Origin: Terriglobia bacterium
GTDB taxonomy: Bacteria > Acidobacteriota > Terriglobia > Terriglobales > Acidobacteriaceae
Direction of reading: 5' to 3'
DNA: 64,000 nt
Assembly (NCBI GenBank): GCA_020073465.1
Contig: JAIQFC010000035.1
Span: forward strand, 1 to 64,000
Part shown: positions 7,937 to 16,722 of the stretch, piece by piece
Layout of the letters: each line of letters starts with the position of its first letter
How positions within the stretch are numbered: position 1 is the first letter of the stretch
The notes under the pieces: generated by a model
The model's database searches: none
Seen by the model: only the letters and a program-made list of their open reading frames with translations
Told to the model about the DNA's origin: nothing
Program-made: the position numbers and the translations under genes

Positions 7937-8803
7937 TCACTTCTTGAGTTTCGAAACGAACTGATCGATCTCGTACGAAATCATGAAACGGAAGAGGAAC
8001 CCGTGGCTGTTGTCGTTGAGGCCGAAGTTTGGGGACAGGCGAACACTGGGGCCTCTCGGGAGATTCCAAGTGACGACCGGGCCGAGGTAATGCGAAGTGT
8101 CGTGGAGGCCGAAGCTGTGGCGGTCGCCGAGTCCGCCGTACATTTCCGCTCCGAGAGCAAAATTCTCACGGCAGAACGTGCACGGCGTGGCGCTGGCAGC
8201 GAGGGCGAGGGCGCGGCTGGCGCCGAGGGCGTAGCCGAACTCCCAGGGGTCGCCGGCGAGATTCTTCTCCGCAACGATGTTTTCAGAGACATTCCAACCT
8301 TGGAAATTGCTGGAGAGGATGAGCTTGAACTCGAGCTCGCGTTCCTTCTCGCTGCGATCGTTGCGGCCGAGGAAGTCGGAGCGGGTGTCGTGGCCTACGA
8401 CTTCGAGCAGGGCTTTGTCAGCGGCGTTGATGTCTTCGAATTCGAAATAAAGGATGGGATTGATCCAGTGCTCGCGAAGCAGAGGGCGCACCCGATTCTC
8501 CCAGCGAAAGCCGGTAAACACGGTGCTCTCGGCGGCGGTGGTCTGGGCATCGAGGTAGAGCTCAGTGGTCCACCAGGTTTTGACGCCATATTCGAATTCG
8601 AGAGCAGTGGCGAGGAAGGGATTCCCGCCCTTGGGAGCGCCAGTGATGCTCTTGGCCTCGATTTCAAGGTTGCCGGGCTCTTCCAGTTCGTGGGAGTAGG
8701 TGACGAAATAGTTCTCCTGGGCACGGAGCGGAGCAGGCAGCAGAAAGATCGGGACCACCACTAACAAGGGCAAGGATCGGGCAATCGGAAGAAAAGAGGG
8801 CAT
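7937..8803 (-). CDS. Outer-membrane beta-barrel-like exported protein
   Basis: 288 residues with a signal peptide (SLPLLVVVPIFLLPAPLRAQ). The mature part alternates aromatic and polar residues in short strands (NYFVTYSHELEEPGNLEIEAKS, EYGVKTWWTTELYLDAQT, LYFEFEDI, FGYALGASRALAL) and ends near FLFRFMISYEIDQF, as in beta-barrels. A Cys pair (CTFC) is present near 200. No specific family is recognised. It is divergent from the Fur-family gene across a motif-rich intergenic region, so iron or peroxide control is plausible. Confidence 0.6.
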   Translation of the reverse strand: MPSFLPIARSLPLLVVVPIFLLPAPLRAQENYFVTYSHELEEPGNLEIEAKSITGAPKGGNPFLATALEFEYGVKTWWTTELYLDAQTTAAESTVFTGFRWENRVRPLLREHWINPILYFEFEDINAADKALLEVVGHDTRSDFLGRNDRSEKERELEFKLILSSNFQGWNVSENIVAEKNLAGDPWEFGYALGASRALALAASATPCTFCRENFALGAEMYGGLGDRHSFGLHDTSHYLGPVVTWNLPRGPSVRLSPNFGLNDNSHGFLFRFMISYEIDQFVSKLKK

Positions 8804-8837
8804 AACTTAGTTGCAACCGAGTCGCATCTAGCATTAA

Positions 8838-8922
8838 CATTGAGAATCATGCCGTAAATGGAATGCTGGTGTCCAGTTGCGGCGAAACAATTCGTCGCAG
8901 ATTGATTGCGACTAGTTGCGAC
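8838..8922. promoter_or_regulatory. Fur-like box and TTGCGAC operator array
   Basis: Between the divergent membrane-protein and Fur-family genes. tgagaatcat (8841-8850) differs at one position from the Fur core TGATAATCAT. Downstream, TTGCGGC (8877) and two TTGCGAC copies (8906, 8916; exactly 10 bp apart) occur, and tgcggcgaa/ttcgtcgca (8879-8899) forms a near-perfect dyad. Confidence 0.45.
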
Positions 8923-8936
8923 GAAGGAGCAGGAGT

Positions 8937-9389
8937 ATGCCACTTCCTCAGACGGAAATGCCGGGGCGGCTGCAGTCCTATTGCGCGGAGCGCGGTATCC
9001 GCATGACACAGCAGCGGCGCGCAATCCTCAGCGTGATGGAAACCGCGAAGAAGCATCTGGACGCGGCGCAGCTTTTGCGCAAGGCGCAGAGGCTGGATGC
9101 GTCAGTCGATCGCAGCACGGTGTACCGCACGTTGCAAATGCTGAAGCGCCAAGGCCTGGTGGACGAACTGGATCTGATGCACATCCACGGCGAGGGACAC
9201 TATTACGAACGCAAGCTGAACCGCGATCACATTCACATGGCGTGTTTGCGTTGCGGCAAGATCATGGAGTTTGTCAGCGACGTTTTTGACAAGCTCAAGC
9301 GGCAGGTGGAACGAGACTGCAATTTTCAGATCGTGGTGTCGCGGCTGGAGATTGGCGGATACTGCAACGCGTGCCGTGCCGCGAAGTAA
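8937..9389 (+). CDS. Fur-family metalloregulator
   Basis: 150 residues from the ATG at 8937 with AGGAG 4 nt upstream. Winged helix with the Fur recognition region (SVDRSTVYRTLQMLKRQGLV). The dimerisation domain carries two CxxC zinc pairs (CLRC and CNAC) and regulatory-site histidines (HIHGEGHYY, RDHIHM). The family contains Fur, PerR, Zur and Nur; residues alone do not decide which. A candidate Fur-type box in its own upstream region suggests autoregulation, and the divergent membrane protein/cytochrome pair is the obvious target. Confidence 0.88.
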   Translation: MPLPQTEMPGRLQSYCAERGIRMTQQRRAILSVMETAKKHLDAAQLLRKAQRLDASVDRSTVYRTLQMLKRQGLVDELDLMHIHGEGHYYERKLNRDHIHMACLRCGKIMEFVSDVFDKLKRQVERDCNFQIVVSRLEIGGYCNACRAAK

Positions 9390-9433
9390 CCGCCACGGGC
9401 AGGAAGGGTTCGCGGTGAGAAACGAACGACCCC

Positions 9434-9661
9434 CGGAGGCTAAAGCCCGCATTTTGATTGACTGTCAACGGCACGGCTGGAAGCCGTGCCCTTCCCAAGG
9501 CACTTAGGAGGCCCCTTCTAAGGCAGTTGGCAGAAGTATCGTGAAAAGGCAACCTGGCTAAGAGGCACAACCTCCCCGGAGATGCTGGGCGGGATCCCCT
9601 TCGACTGCGCTCAGGGCAGGCTTTCGCTCCGCCTGAAGAACGGCTCCGCTCAGGATGACGC
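9434..9661. repeat. Palindromic intergenic repeats
   Basis: Contains aggctaaagcc (about 9437-9447), the hairpin ggcacggc/gccgtgcc (9470-9490), and a TTCGACTGCGCTCAGGGCAGGC...CTCAGGATGACG unit (9597-9661). The first two belong to a family also found near 12779, 23541, 31981 and 33149. A further partial TTCG..CTCAGGATGACG copy lies at 9957-9998. Apart from the terminator motif at 9719, 9390-10024 shows no gene. Confidence 0.6.
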
Positions 9662-9718
9662 CGGACAGATTGGGGGCGAAATCTCAAACCGCACCGAATT
9701 CGCAGCCAGCAAAAGGAA

Positions 9719-9775
9719 AAGCGTCCTCGACTTTTCAGTCCAGGACGCCTCGGCAGCCCTCCCCCAGAACTGCCA
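9719..9775 (-). ncRNA. GGGGGAGGGCTG plus terminator motif, copy 1
   Basis: On the minus strand ggcagttctgggggagggct is followed by a stem gcgtcct...aggacgc (9721-9748, with an inner gact/agtc stem) and a T-rich tail (ttttccttttgc). A second locus at 21011-21078 has the same order. This could be the 3' end of a small RNA family or a mobile terminator. Promoter and length are undetermined. Confidence 0.35.
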
Positions 9776-10024
9776 AACCACGTCTTGGATACTACGGGGA
9801 CCCCTATTTTGTGTAAACGTCACTTTGGTAATCCGGTTTGCGGGAAGTTATTCAAGGGGCTGACGAAAGTAATCGGACCACCAGGCAGCAGGTTTCGTTA
9901 TTGCAGAACACTCGTGGGCTGTAGCCACTCATGAACACCAGGCGAAGCGCGCGAGATCCTTCGCTCCGCCTGAAGAACGGCTTCGCTCAGGATGACGCCC
10001 TTAGCTGCTTTGTTTTGGACTGGC

Positions 10025-11521
10025 TTAATGTTTCTGCCAGGACCGGCCGGCGTCGGGGGTAGTCCAGACTTCGGATGTGGCGGTGATGATGGTACCGTGC
10101 TGGGGATCGGAGAACCGGATGCTGGTGATGTCGGCAGTCAGGAGAGTCGAGCCCGCCAGCGGGAAAACACGGATCCAGTGATCGCCTGCGTCGACGGAGT
10201 GGTAGAGTGAACCGGCTGATCCTCCGGCCCAGACGTCGAAACCATTCGCAGCCACGGCTCGGAATACGGGGACCTGGCTCGACAGCGGGGCTGCCTTGGC
10301 ATCCTTCTTCTTCTCTCGGTTCGCCTTGGCCTGGACAGCCACTTCCTCACTCATGTAGCCGTAAGAGGCTGCCGAACTTGCGCTCACGTATACATCCTGC
10401 CAGGTTCTTCCGCCATCGAACGACCGCTGTAAACCTCCGGTGGAGGTGATCGTCCAGTTGAGCGCGGGAACCGGAAGCGAAGCTCGCGCGGTCAATACAG
10501 TTTGAGGAGACTGGGCCACACCGGACGCAGGAGGAAGGTTGACGTCGGCTGAGGGAGTGGCGGGCTTGGCCTTGCTGAGTTCCTTGTCATTTTCGGCATA
10601 CAGCTGTTCGGGATTCACTTGCTGCGGCTGTGCCTGGTAAATGTCCAGTTGCTGATTTTGACTCTGGACCTGCCTTTGGTCCTGCAACTGACCATGGAGT
10701 TGATCCTGTTGAGCAGGCGCTGCGGCCGCAGATTGTACCTCGACCACTTCTGACATCGATGGGACAGTCTGCCTCGGTGCGGCGATAGAGGGAGGGAATT
10801 GCGTGGCCTGCTTGGCGGGTGCGGATTTTGACCCCGCAGTGAACAAGTCGCTTGGGGGCATGTTCTTAGCCAGCTTGTTTCCCTGTCCGGTCGAGAAGTC
10901 GTAGCGGCCGCCGCCGACGGGACCTCCGATGACGCCAGCCGCGGCCCCTGCCGATTTCGATGGGGCGACGCCGTACGGTCGTTCAAAAGCTGCAAGGTCG
11001 CGAGGTGAAGACTTGGCCTCGGTTGAAGCGGCGGGCACGGGGCCGGCAGCGGATGCTTGCGATCGCTGGGGTGCCGGGTGCGATTCAGCAGGGAGAGTCC
11101 GCGTCTCGGCTCTCGGCGCTTCATTCTGAGCGACCTGATCTTGTGCTGGGCTGGTCTGTGCCGTCTGATGGCGATCCATCAACCTGGCAGTTGTCTGAGG
11201 GCGTTCGCGATAGTGCTGGATTCCGATAGACGCAATGACGAGGATGCCAGCGGCAACGGCCCCCCAGCGGAGAACCGGCCAGCGGAGCCAGCCATGGTGT
11301 GCGGCTGACGCGAGCTCCGGGACAGACTCGGTCGCGGGGAGAGCCAGGGCCACGATGTCGCGGCATTCGCCGCACCGAGCGAGGTGTTCCATCACGACCG
11401 CACGCTCGTGTGGCGGGAGCAAGCGCTCCGAGAACGCAGTGAGCACATCGGGATCGGGATGGCCGACCGGGGACACTGATGCTTTCAGGCGCTCGCTGAC
11501 GGATTTTGGAAGACGTGACAT
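10025..11521 (-). CDS. Zinc-finger anti-sigma candidate with YCF48-like domain
   Basis: 498 residues. The N-terminal HLARCGECRDIVALALP (near 46-62) is an HxxxCxxC anti-sigma zinc finger. A TM segment follows (WGAVAAGILVIASIGI, about 90-106), then a long Q/P/A-rich linker (110-340). The C-terminal part (GGLQRSFDGGRTWQDV ... GSLYHSVDAGDHWIRV ... SEVWTTPDAGRSWQKH) consists of BNR/YCF48-like repeats. It lies 292 nt downstream of a sigma-factor gene on the same strand. I infer a membrane anti-sigma factor with the zinc finger inside and a sensory propeller-like domain outside. The signal is unknown. Confidence 0.7.
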   Translation of the reverse strand: MSRLPKSVSERLKASVSPVGHPDPDVLTAFSERLLPPHERAVVMEHLARCGECRDIVALALPATESVPELASAAHHGWLRWPVLRWGAVAAGILVIASIGIQHYRERPQTTARLMDRHQTAQTSPAQDQVAQNEAPRAETRTLPAESHPAPQRSQASAAGPVPAASTEAKSSPRDLAAFERPYGVAPSKSAGAAAGVIGGPVGGGRYDFSTGQGNKLAKNMPPSDLFTAGSKSAPAKQATQFPPSIAAPRQTVPSMSEVVEVQSAAAAPAQQDQLHGQLQDQRQVQSQNQQLDIYQAQPQQVNPEQLYAENDKELSKAKPATPSADVNLPPASGVAQSPQTVLTARASLPVPALNWTITSTGGLQRSFDGGRTWQDVYVSASSAASYGYMSEEVAVQAKANREKKKDAKAAPLSSQVPVFRAVAANGFDVWAGGSAGSLYHSVDAGDHWIRVFPLAGSTLLTADITSIRFSDPQHGTIITATSEVWTTPDAGRSWQKH

Positions 11522-11655
11522 TTCAGCTTCTAGCTACTCGCAAACCTGTCGATCCCTCAGGCTAAGAAGTGCGCGTGAGGACTTGTGCCGTCCCCTTCGG
11601 GACTCGATCCCCTTCCCCTTCTACCCGGCACTTGCGTGCCGGGCTATAAAATGCC

Positions 11656-11690
11656 GTCCCTTCGACCCCGCTCAGGGCAGGCCCTTCGGG
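11656..11690. repeat. TTCGAC..CTCAGGGCAGGC repeat
   Basis: cccttcgaccccgctcagggcaggcccttcggg lies in the gap between the sigma and anti-sigma genes. It is a copy of the interspersed repeat family listed at 4587. The gap 11522-11813 holds nothing else recognisable. Confidence 0.55.
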
Positions 11691-11813
11691 ACTTGAGTTT
11701 GCCAACCCATTCCACCTCTTCGCCCCGAATTCAGTTCACCCGCACACTCTAAAAGCCGCTCTGCCGGATCTTAGCGCGGCGCGGCTGAAAACCATGCCGT
11801 TTCAAGAGCCCGA

Positions 11814-12752
11814 TCACGGACTTGATTCTACTTGCGGGCCTTCCCGGGCCTTTGGTTCTGGTCTCTTATCAGAGAACGCTACCGGGGGCGCTTCTTGCGC
11901 GAGTTTGCGGCGAATATCGAGCTGGAGATCGCGCACATCGACTTCCAAAGCTTCTTCGGCCTGGCGGCGGGCCATGCCGCGGCGTTTTAAGCCATTCAGG
12001 ATTTGTTTGCGCAGGGCCTTGGCCAGCTTGTCGAGCTTGCGGCTGATGGTCGACTCGTGCACGCCGAGCATGCGGGCGATCTCGGCCAAGGTCCGCTGAT
12101 CGAGATAATACGCGCTCAGGATCATGCGGTCTTCGCCGGACAAGAAAGCCAGAGCTTCGTCAGTGGCGAGTTTGAGGCGCGGATCGGCGGCTGGGATGGG
12201 CTCGGGATCGGGGGCGCGGAATTGGACGCCATCTTCGGATTCTTCGTCGAGGCTTACCAGGCGCCTAGTACGACGGTAGCGGTTGACATATTCCTGCGCG
12301 AGTACGGTGCGGAGCCAGCCCTCGAGGGATCCGCGGCCGGTGTAGGAGGCAAGCTTGGAGACGCGCTGGCCGTCGCGGGTGGTGGTGCCGTAGAGGTCGG
12401 CATACAGGGTGTCGGCCAGCTCCCGGGCGGCGGAGTCTTCGCGGGCAATGCGCAGCGCGGAGAGATAGAGCTTTTCGCGGTATCGGGTCAGGAAAATTTC
12501 CCAGGCCGAGTTGTTGCCTTCGGCGCAGGCACGGGCCAGGGCGAGTTCGTCAACGCGCAGGTTCAGGAAGAAGGTGCGGATTTCCAGCTCGGAACTGGCT
12601 GGGGTGGCGTATTTCTGTCCGACCTCGCAGAGGATGGCGGTGAAGGACTCACGGGTGAGGCCGACCTCTTCGCAGGCACTTTTTGTGTGCAGCTCCGCAA
12701 GAACGTCTTTGAGGACGGACTCTACGGCGGAAAGTGGTCTAGTGGCGCTCAT
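11814..12752 (-). CDS. ECF-like RNA polymerase sigma factor
   Basis: 312 residues from the ATG at 12752 (MSATRPLSAVE); the longer frame to 12845 crosses a palindromic repeat and is rejected. Region 2 is around WEIFLTRYREKLYLSAL and YTGRGSLEGWLRTVLAQEYVNRYRR. Region 4 has the helix-turn-helix TLAEIARMLGVHESTISRKL. An N-terminal extension of about 90 residues and an acidic C-terminal tail make it longer than a typical ECF factor (about 190 residues). The anti-sigma candidate is downstream, so the pair probably responds to an envelope signal. Confidence 0.85.
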   Translation of the reverse strand: MSATRPLSAVESVLKDVLAELHTKSACEEVGLTRESFTAILCEVGQKYATPASSELEIRTFFLNLRVDELALARACAEGNNSAWEIFLTRYREKLYLSALRIAREDSAARELADTLYADLYGTTTRDGQRVSKLASYTGRGSLEGWLRTVLAQEYVNRYRRTRRLVSLDEESEDGVQFRAPDPEPIPAADPRLKLATDEALAFLSGEDRMILSAYYLDQRTLAEIARMLGVHESTISRKLDKLAKALRKQILNGLKRRGMARRQAEEALEVDVRDLQLDIRRKLAQEAPPVAFSDKRPEPKAREGPQVESSP

Positions 12753-12778
12753 TCGCGAACGAAGATTCAAATACCTCA

Positions 12779-12843
12779 GGGGCTGAAGCCCCATTGAAAA
12801 ATCAGCGGCCCTTTTATCGCAGCGCTGATAGCGCTGCGCCACC
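12779..12843. repeat. GGGGCTGAAGCCCC / AGCGCTGATAGCGCT repeat
   Basis: Two palindromes, ggggctgaagcccc (12779-12792) and cagcgctgatagcgctg (about 12830-12837 onward), upstream of the sigma gene. They match the layout of the repeats at 23541-23607. The stretch 12844-13115 between the sigma gene and the next gene shows nothing else clear. Confidence 0.6.
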
Positions 12844-13115
12844 ATAAGGCAACTTCTTTCCGCAGCCGGTTAGGGCATTCTTTCGACAGCTTCCCAAAAT
12901 CCGCCCGTGGTCGAAGGTGCCAGAAACACCAACAACATTAATAACCCCTCCGATGCTACCAAGTAATTAGACGCGGGGAGAGCGAATTTTGGGCGCAAGG
13001 GGTACGGGGATTTTCGTTCTTCCGGTGAGCCGAATTGGGCCGGCACGCCTCGGAGAGGGCGACGACGCTTCCTGGGAACCCGGGGTGCGCTGGCCCGCGG
13101 GAGGGGAGGACTTCC

Positions 13116-14327
13116 ATGAGTTCAAAGAGCAAAAGTGCAAAGAAAGTGTCTGTGATGGGTATGAATCCGAAGGTCTTTCTGGCGGTGATGGTGTTGGCGG
13201 TTGGGGCCGGGTTGCTGGTGGTCGATCAGCGGGAAGCGCAGGCCGGGGAAGTGGCCGGAGCTACAGGATACAAGGTGCTGGAGCCGATCCGGCATGGAAA
13301 CTTGACGGTGTTTCCGGTGGTGGCTGGGAAGAACTATCCGACCGGGGAGTTCTTGACCTTGGATGAGGGATTGCGGTCGGGAGAGGTCGTGGTCACGGAG
13401 ATGGGCAATGTGCAAGGTCTGATTCGGCGGCATCCGAGGCCGGCGATCCGGTATGACAACGCACAAGTGAACCGGCTGGTGCTGGTGAACAATTCGAAAC
13501 GTCCGCTGCTGCTGCTGGCGGGCGAGGTTGTCGCTGGGGGTAAGCAGGACCGGGTCATTGGGAAAGATCGGATTGTGCCGGGGGAAAGTGATCCGGTGGA
13601 TCTGAGCGTGTTTTGCGTGGAGCCGGGACGATGGGTTGCTACCAGCCAGAATTTTGGAACTTCCGGAGCGATGTATGGGAGTGCGGCCGCTGGTACGGTT
13701 GGCGGGCCTGTGCATGGAAACGCGCCGATGACACTGATGGTGCAACCCTCGGTGCGTGCCAAGGCAATGGCCGACAAGGACCAGCAGAAGGTCTGGGACG
13801 AAGTGGGAAAGCAGCGAGCGGCCATGGCTGAGTCGATCGAAGTAACCGCGGCTGCACCGGGCGTTGCCACCGAGGTGGCCAGTACTTCGTCCTACGCCAG
13901 GGTCAATGAGAACAAAGAAGTGGTGAAACAGGTGGATGCGATCGCGAAGCCGATCGAGCAGAGCTATCACAGCCTGATCCGGCAGTTGCATGATCGCAAT
14001 GCGGTGGGGGTGGTAGTGGCGGTGAACGGGCGCATCATCTGGTCGGATGTGTTTGCCAGTTCGGATCTGCTGGAGAAGTACTGGCCGAAGCTGGTGCGCT
14101 CGTATGCGTCGGAGGCGGTGGTGACACGAGCGAAGGATGTGGAAGTGGGGACGAAACAGGCGCAGGCCTTTCTGGAGGATATGGAAGGACGCAAAGAGAC
14201 GATTGAAAGCGAGCCGGGGATTTACCGGCATACGGAAGTCAGCGGCGACGGGTTCAAGGCGTTCGCTTTGACTTCCTTGCTGCCGAAGACGGGGTTTGAT
14301 GTGCACGTGGCGAAGATGGCGGAGTGA
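13116..14327 (+). CDS. Membrane-anchored or exported ARPP-1 domain protein
   Basis: 403 residues from the ATG at 13116, with GGGAGG upstream. It has a basic N-terminus and a hydrophobic segment (VFLAVMVLAVGAGLLVV) ending QAEAQA-like before the mature part, so it is exported or anchored. The middle region (NLTVFPVVAGKNYPTGEFLTLDEGL ... VTEMGNVQGL ... RPLLLLAGEVVAGGKQDRV ... VDLSVFCVEPGRWVA) matches the ARPP-1 family (ARG and rhodanese-phosphatase associated). That family has no established reaction. A Gly/Ala-rich linker interrupts the domain at about 205-260. It is monocistronic. Confidence 0.75.
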   Translation: MSSKSKSAKKVSVMGMNPKVFLAVMVLAVGAGLLVVDQREAQAGEVAGATGYKVLEPIRHGNLTVFPVVAGKNYPTGEFLTLDEGLRSGEVVVTEMGNVQGLIRRHPRPAIRYDNAQVNRLVLVNNSKRPLLLLAGEVVAGGKQDRVIGKDRIVPGESDPVDLSVFCVEPGRWVATSQNFGTSGAMYGSAAAGTVGGPVHGNAPMTLMVQPSVRAKAMADKDQQKVWDEVGKQRAAMAESIEVTAAAPGVATEVASTSSYARVNENKEVVKQVDAIAKPIEQSYHSLIRQLHDRNAVGVVVAVNGRIIWSDVFASSDLLEKYWPKLVRSYASEAVVTRAKDVEVGTKQAQAFLEDMEGRKETIESEPGIYRHTEVSGDGFKAFALTSLLPKTGFDVHVAKMAE

Positions 14328-14332
14328 AAGAA

Positions 14333-14364
14333 CAGTGGCCAGTGGTCAGTGGCCAGTGGTCAGT
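14333..14364. repeat. Tandem cagtggccagtggt repeat
   Basis: Two and a bit copies of cagtggccagtggt directly after the ARPP-1 stop codon. Simple tandem duplication. Confidence 0.85.
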
Positions 14365-14417
14365 CGGATCATCACTGAACACTGGCTCATGCTTCTTGCA
14401 GGGTTAGGTCCTGGGCT

Positions 14418-15347
14418 TTAGGGCTTGAAGGGTACGGCAGGAGCACCGCTGGCGGGGCGTTTGGTCGACAACTCGGCAAGGGTTGGGAAGGAGATGGGGT
14501 CGATCAGAGTGTGCTCCGGCGGCTGGGAACCACTGCGCAGGGCTTTGGCAAAAATTTCCAGAGCCAATCCAGCGGTGGGACACGTGATGACCGTGGCTCG
14601 CAACATGCCGCGGCGGACCCACTCTTGTCCAGTTTTGGGCAGGCCGTCACAACCGGTGAAGGGAGTGCTCATCCACTGTTCACGGTCCTTTTCGGCAAGA
14701 TCGACGAGGGCCTTTCTTGCGCCCATCGCCATGGCATCGTTTTGGCAGATGACAGCACGAACGTGAAGCTGGCGCGAGGTGCTCAAGGCGAGCCAGGACT
14801 TCACGGCCTGCTGAGCGCTGTGCTCGGTCCAATCGCCTTTCAATATCTTCAATTCGATCTTTGCCGGCTTGGTGGCCAGCATCCCCTTGGCGCGGAGTTT
14901 CGCAACGCTACTATTGGAGGGGCCCTCGATGCAGAGAACATTGCCTTCGTTTACTAAGGCTGCCAGCTGCTTGCCCTGAATGATCCCTACCTCTTCCTGG
15001 TCGGTGGTAACGGCAAAGATGGGAGCCTGGGCAGACGTGCGCAGCTCAGAGATGTAGTCGGGAGTGCGATTCAAGAGTCCCCAGCCGATTCCAGCTGCAA
15101 CCGCTGCCTTGGCCACCTGAAGCATTTCCGTGCCGACCGGCTCAACGATGATGGCGTGGGGACGGGGGTTTGCGTCCTGAATGATCTTGACCAGTTGCTG
15201 GGTCTGATTGACGGCGTCGTTGTCGGCGTAGATGGTCTGGATTTTGACGCCGGTGTGGGAGGCTACTTCGGCGGCCGACGCGGCCTGTTCGGCCTGGTAA
15301 TCATTGTCTCGAGTAATGAGAGCAACAACTACGTGCAGATTGTCCAT
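14418..15347 (-). CDS. Type 1 periplasmic-binding-fold protein without signal peptide
   Basis: 309 residues from the ATG at 15347 (MDNLHVVVALITRDNDYQAEQA). The sequence follows the sugar-binding (RbsB/LacI C-terminal) fold: IIVEPVGTEMLQVAKAAVAAGIGWGLLNR, AVTTDQEEVGIIQGKQLAA and VICQNDAMAMGARKAL. It has neither an export signal nor an N-terminal HTH, and no permease or ATPase gene is next to it. It is therefore either a cytoplasmic ligand-binding protein or a decayed transporter component. The longer frame to 15404 adds only a basic leader. Ligand unknown. Confidence 0.75.
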   Translation of the reverse strand: MDNLHVVVALITRDNDYQAEQAASAAEVASHTGVKIQTIYADNDAVNQTQQLVKIIQDANPRPHAIIVEPVGTEMLQVAKAAVAAGIGWGLLNRTPDYISELRTSAQAPIFAVTTDQEEVGIIQGKQLAALVNEGNVLCIEGPSNSSVAKLRAKGMLATKPAKIELKILKGDWTEHSAQQAVKSWLALSTSRQLHVRAVICQNDAMAMGARKALVDLAEKDREQWMSTPFTGCDGLPKTGQEWVRRGMLRATVITCPTAGLALEIFAKALRSGSQPPEHTLIDPISFPTLAELSTKRPASGAPAVPFKP

Positions 15348-15501
15348 GAAGGTTACACTCTTCGCCGCCCTCCTAGAATCACGCGGGGCCCGGTGTGTGG
15401 GCATTGTGCCACAGGGACAGGAAGGCTACCAAGTAGAGAGTCCCAACGCGCACACTCAGTAAACAGGACCCAGCGTGGAGCGCGAGGCTATCGGAGAACC
15501 A

Positions 15502-16569
15502 TCACTCGGCGCGGGACGAAGCGTACCAGTTGCGCCAGGCGGTGGAGTCATGGGGCAGGCGTTGGCCCGTGATGTCGGCGAGAGCCTGGAAGGCCCATGC
15601 GTGAGTCTGGGCGTCGAGCGAGGGGTCGTCGGAGTAGCTGAGCAGTTGGGGCACGGCGGCAAGCCGCTGCTGGTGGGTCAACATGCCGGACTCGGCGAGG
15701 CTGCAGGCGGCTCGCTCGCGGACCAGGGGCGAGGGATCGTCGTGCAAGGTTTGCAGGAGCAACGGAATTGTGGGATTCGTGCCAACCAGCGCGAGGGCTT
15801 CGACCGTCCAGCGGCGCGAATCTTCGTCAGAATCCTTCAAATGGGTGGTCAGGACTTCTACGACGCGGTCGGGTTCGACTCCTCGGTTCGCCATCGCACC
15901 CAGCGACCATAGTGCCCAGATTTTTCGGGCATGATCGGGAGAATCGGCATCCTGGACGAGGACATCGATGTTTAATGGATTCTTGCTGAGGCCGTAGGCA
16001 ACCAACTGCACCTCGAGGCCGGATTCGCGAACTCGCATATCATTGGAGTTCAATGCGGCGGTGGTGAGATTGGCCAGTTGCGGATTCCAGGACACCTTTC
16101 CGTGCCAGCGGTCCACGCGCGAGGAGATTTGATCAACGGCGCCATCGGAATTTCCCACCGCGAGTTCGAGCAGGGTCTCTGCCTGCTTTTGGGGCTTGAG
16201 ACGATCGAGGTGGGCCAGGTCTTTCGGCGAGGCGGAGGTTGAGACTGTCGACTGCGGTTCGGGAACTGCACGAACGGAGAACAAGTCAGCGAGATGCTGC
16301 CAGGCAGCCCCGGCACTGTGAACATTCCCTACCAGGACTGCCGCCAAAACCCCGGCCGCGATGGCGATGAAGGGGCCAAAGCGCACTGGCCGGGTAGGCT
16401 GCACTGGACCGGCCGCAGGTGCTTCGGGCCCGCCGAGAGCAATGTCGGAACCGGGTCCGAGCGTGCCGTAGTCGGGTGTGGACTGCAGACGAGGATCTGC
16501 GGGTTGGGGCTGCTCCGGCGAGTTTTGAGCGGAATTCATACTAATTTCAGATGGAATGGCAATACTCAT
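15502..16569 (-). CDS. Membrane-anchored HEAT-repeat protein
   Basis: 355 residues; an ATG at 16539 (MNSAQNSPEQ) is an alternative start. The N-terminal 60 residues are proline-rich and disordered-looking, then comes a TM segment (FIAIAAGVLAAVLVGNV). The C-terminal two thirds carry HEAT-like helical repeats (KIWALWSLGAMANRGVEPDRVVEVLTTHL, RWTVEALALVGTNPTIPLLLQTL, VRERAACSLAESG). A single-pass scaffold-type protein is likely; partner unknown. Confidence 0.7.
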   Translation of the reverse strand: MSIAIPSEISMNSAQNSPEQPQPADPRLQSTPDYGTLGPGSDIALGGPEAPAAGPVQPTRPVRFGPFIAIAAGVLAAVLVGNVHSAGAAWQHLADLFSVRAVPEPQSTVSTSASPKDLAHLDRLKPQKQAETLLELAVGNSDGAVDQISSRVDRWHGKVSWNPQLANLTTAALNSNDMRVRESGLEVQLVAYGLSKNPLNIDVLVQDADSPDHARKIWALWSLGAMANRGVEPDRVVEVLTTHLKDSDEDSRRWTVEALALVGTNPTIPLLLQTLHDDPSPLVRERAACSLAESGMLTHQQRLAAVPQLLSYSDDPSLDAQTHAWAFQALADITGQRLPHDSTAWRNWYASSRAE

Positions 16570-16722
16570 TGACCAGTCTAGGATTCGGTCCAGATGAGGT
16601 AAAGTTACTTCCGACTGAACCCTGGCGATTTAGATGCAGGATCGCGGCTACCCGCAGCTTGAAAGCAGCATCGAAAATCAGACGCCGCGATCCGGAAAAC
16701 TGCAGTTCCCGAGGAGGACATC

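Noticed and set aside
13122-14306. 394-aa minus-strand frame
   Set aside because: Antisense shadow of the ARPP-1 gene; His/Arg-rich, no motif.
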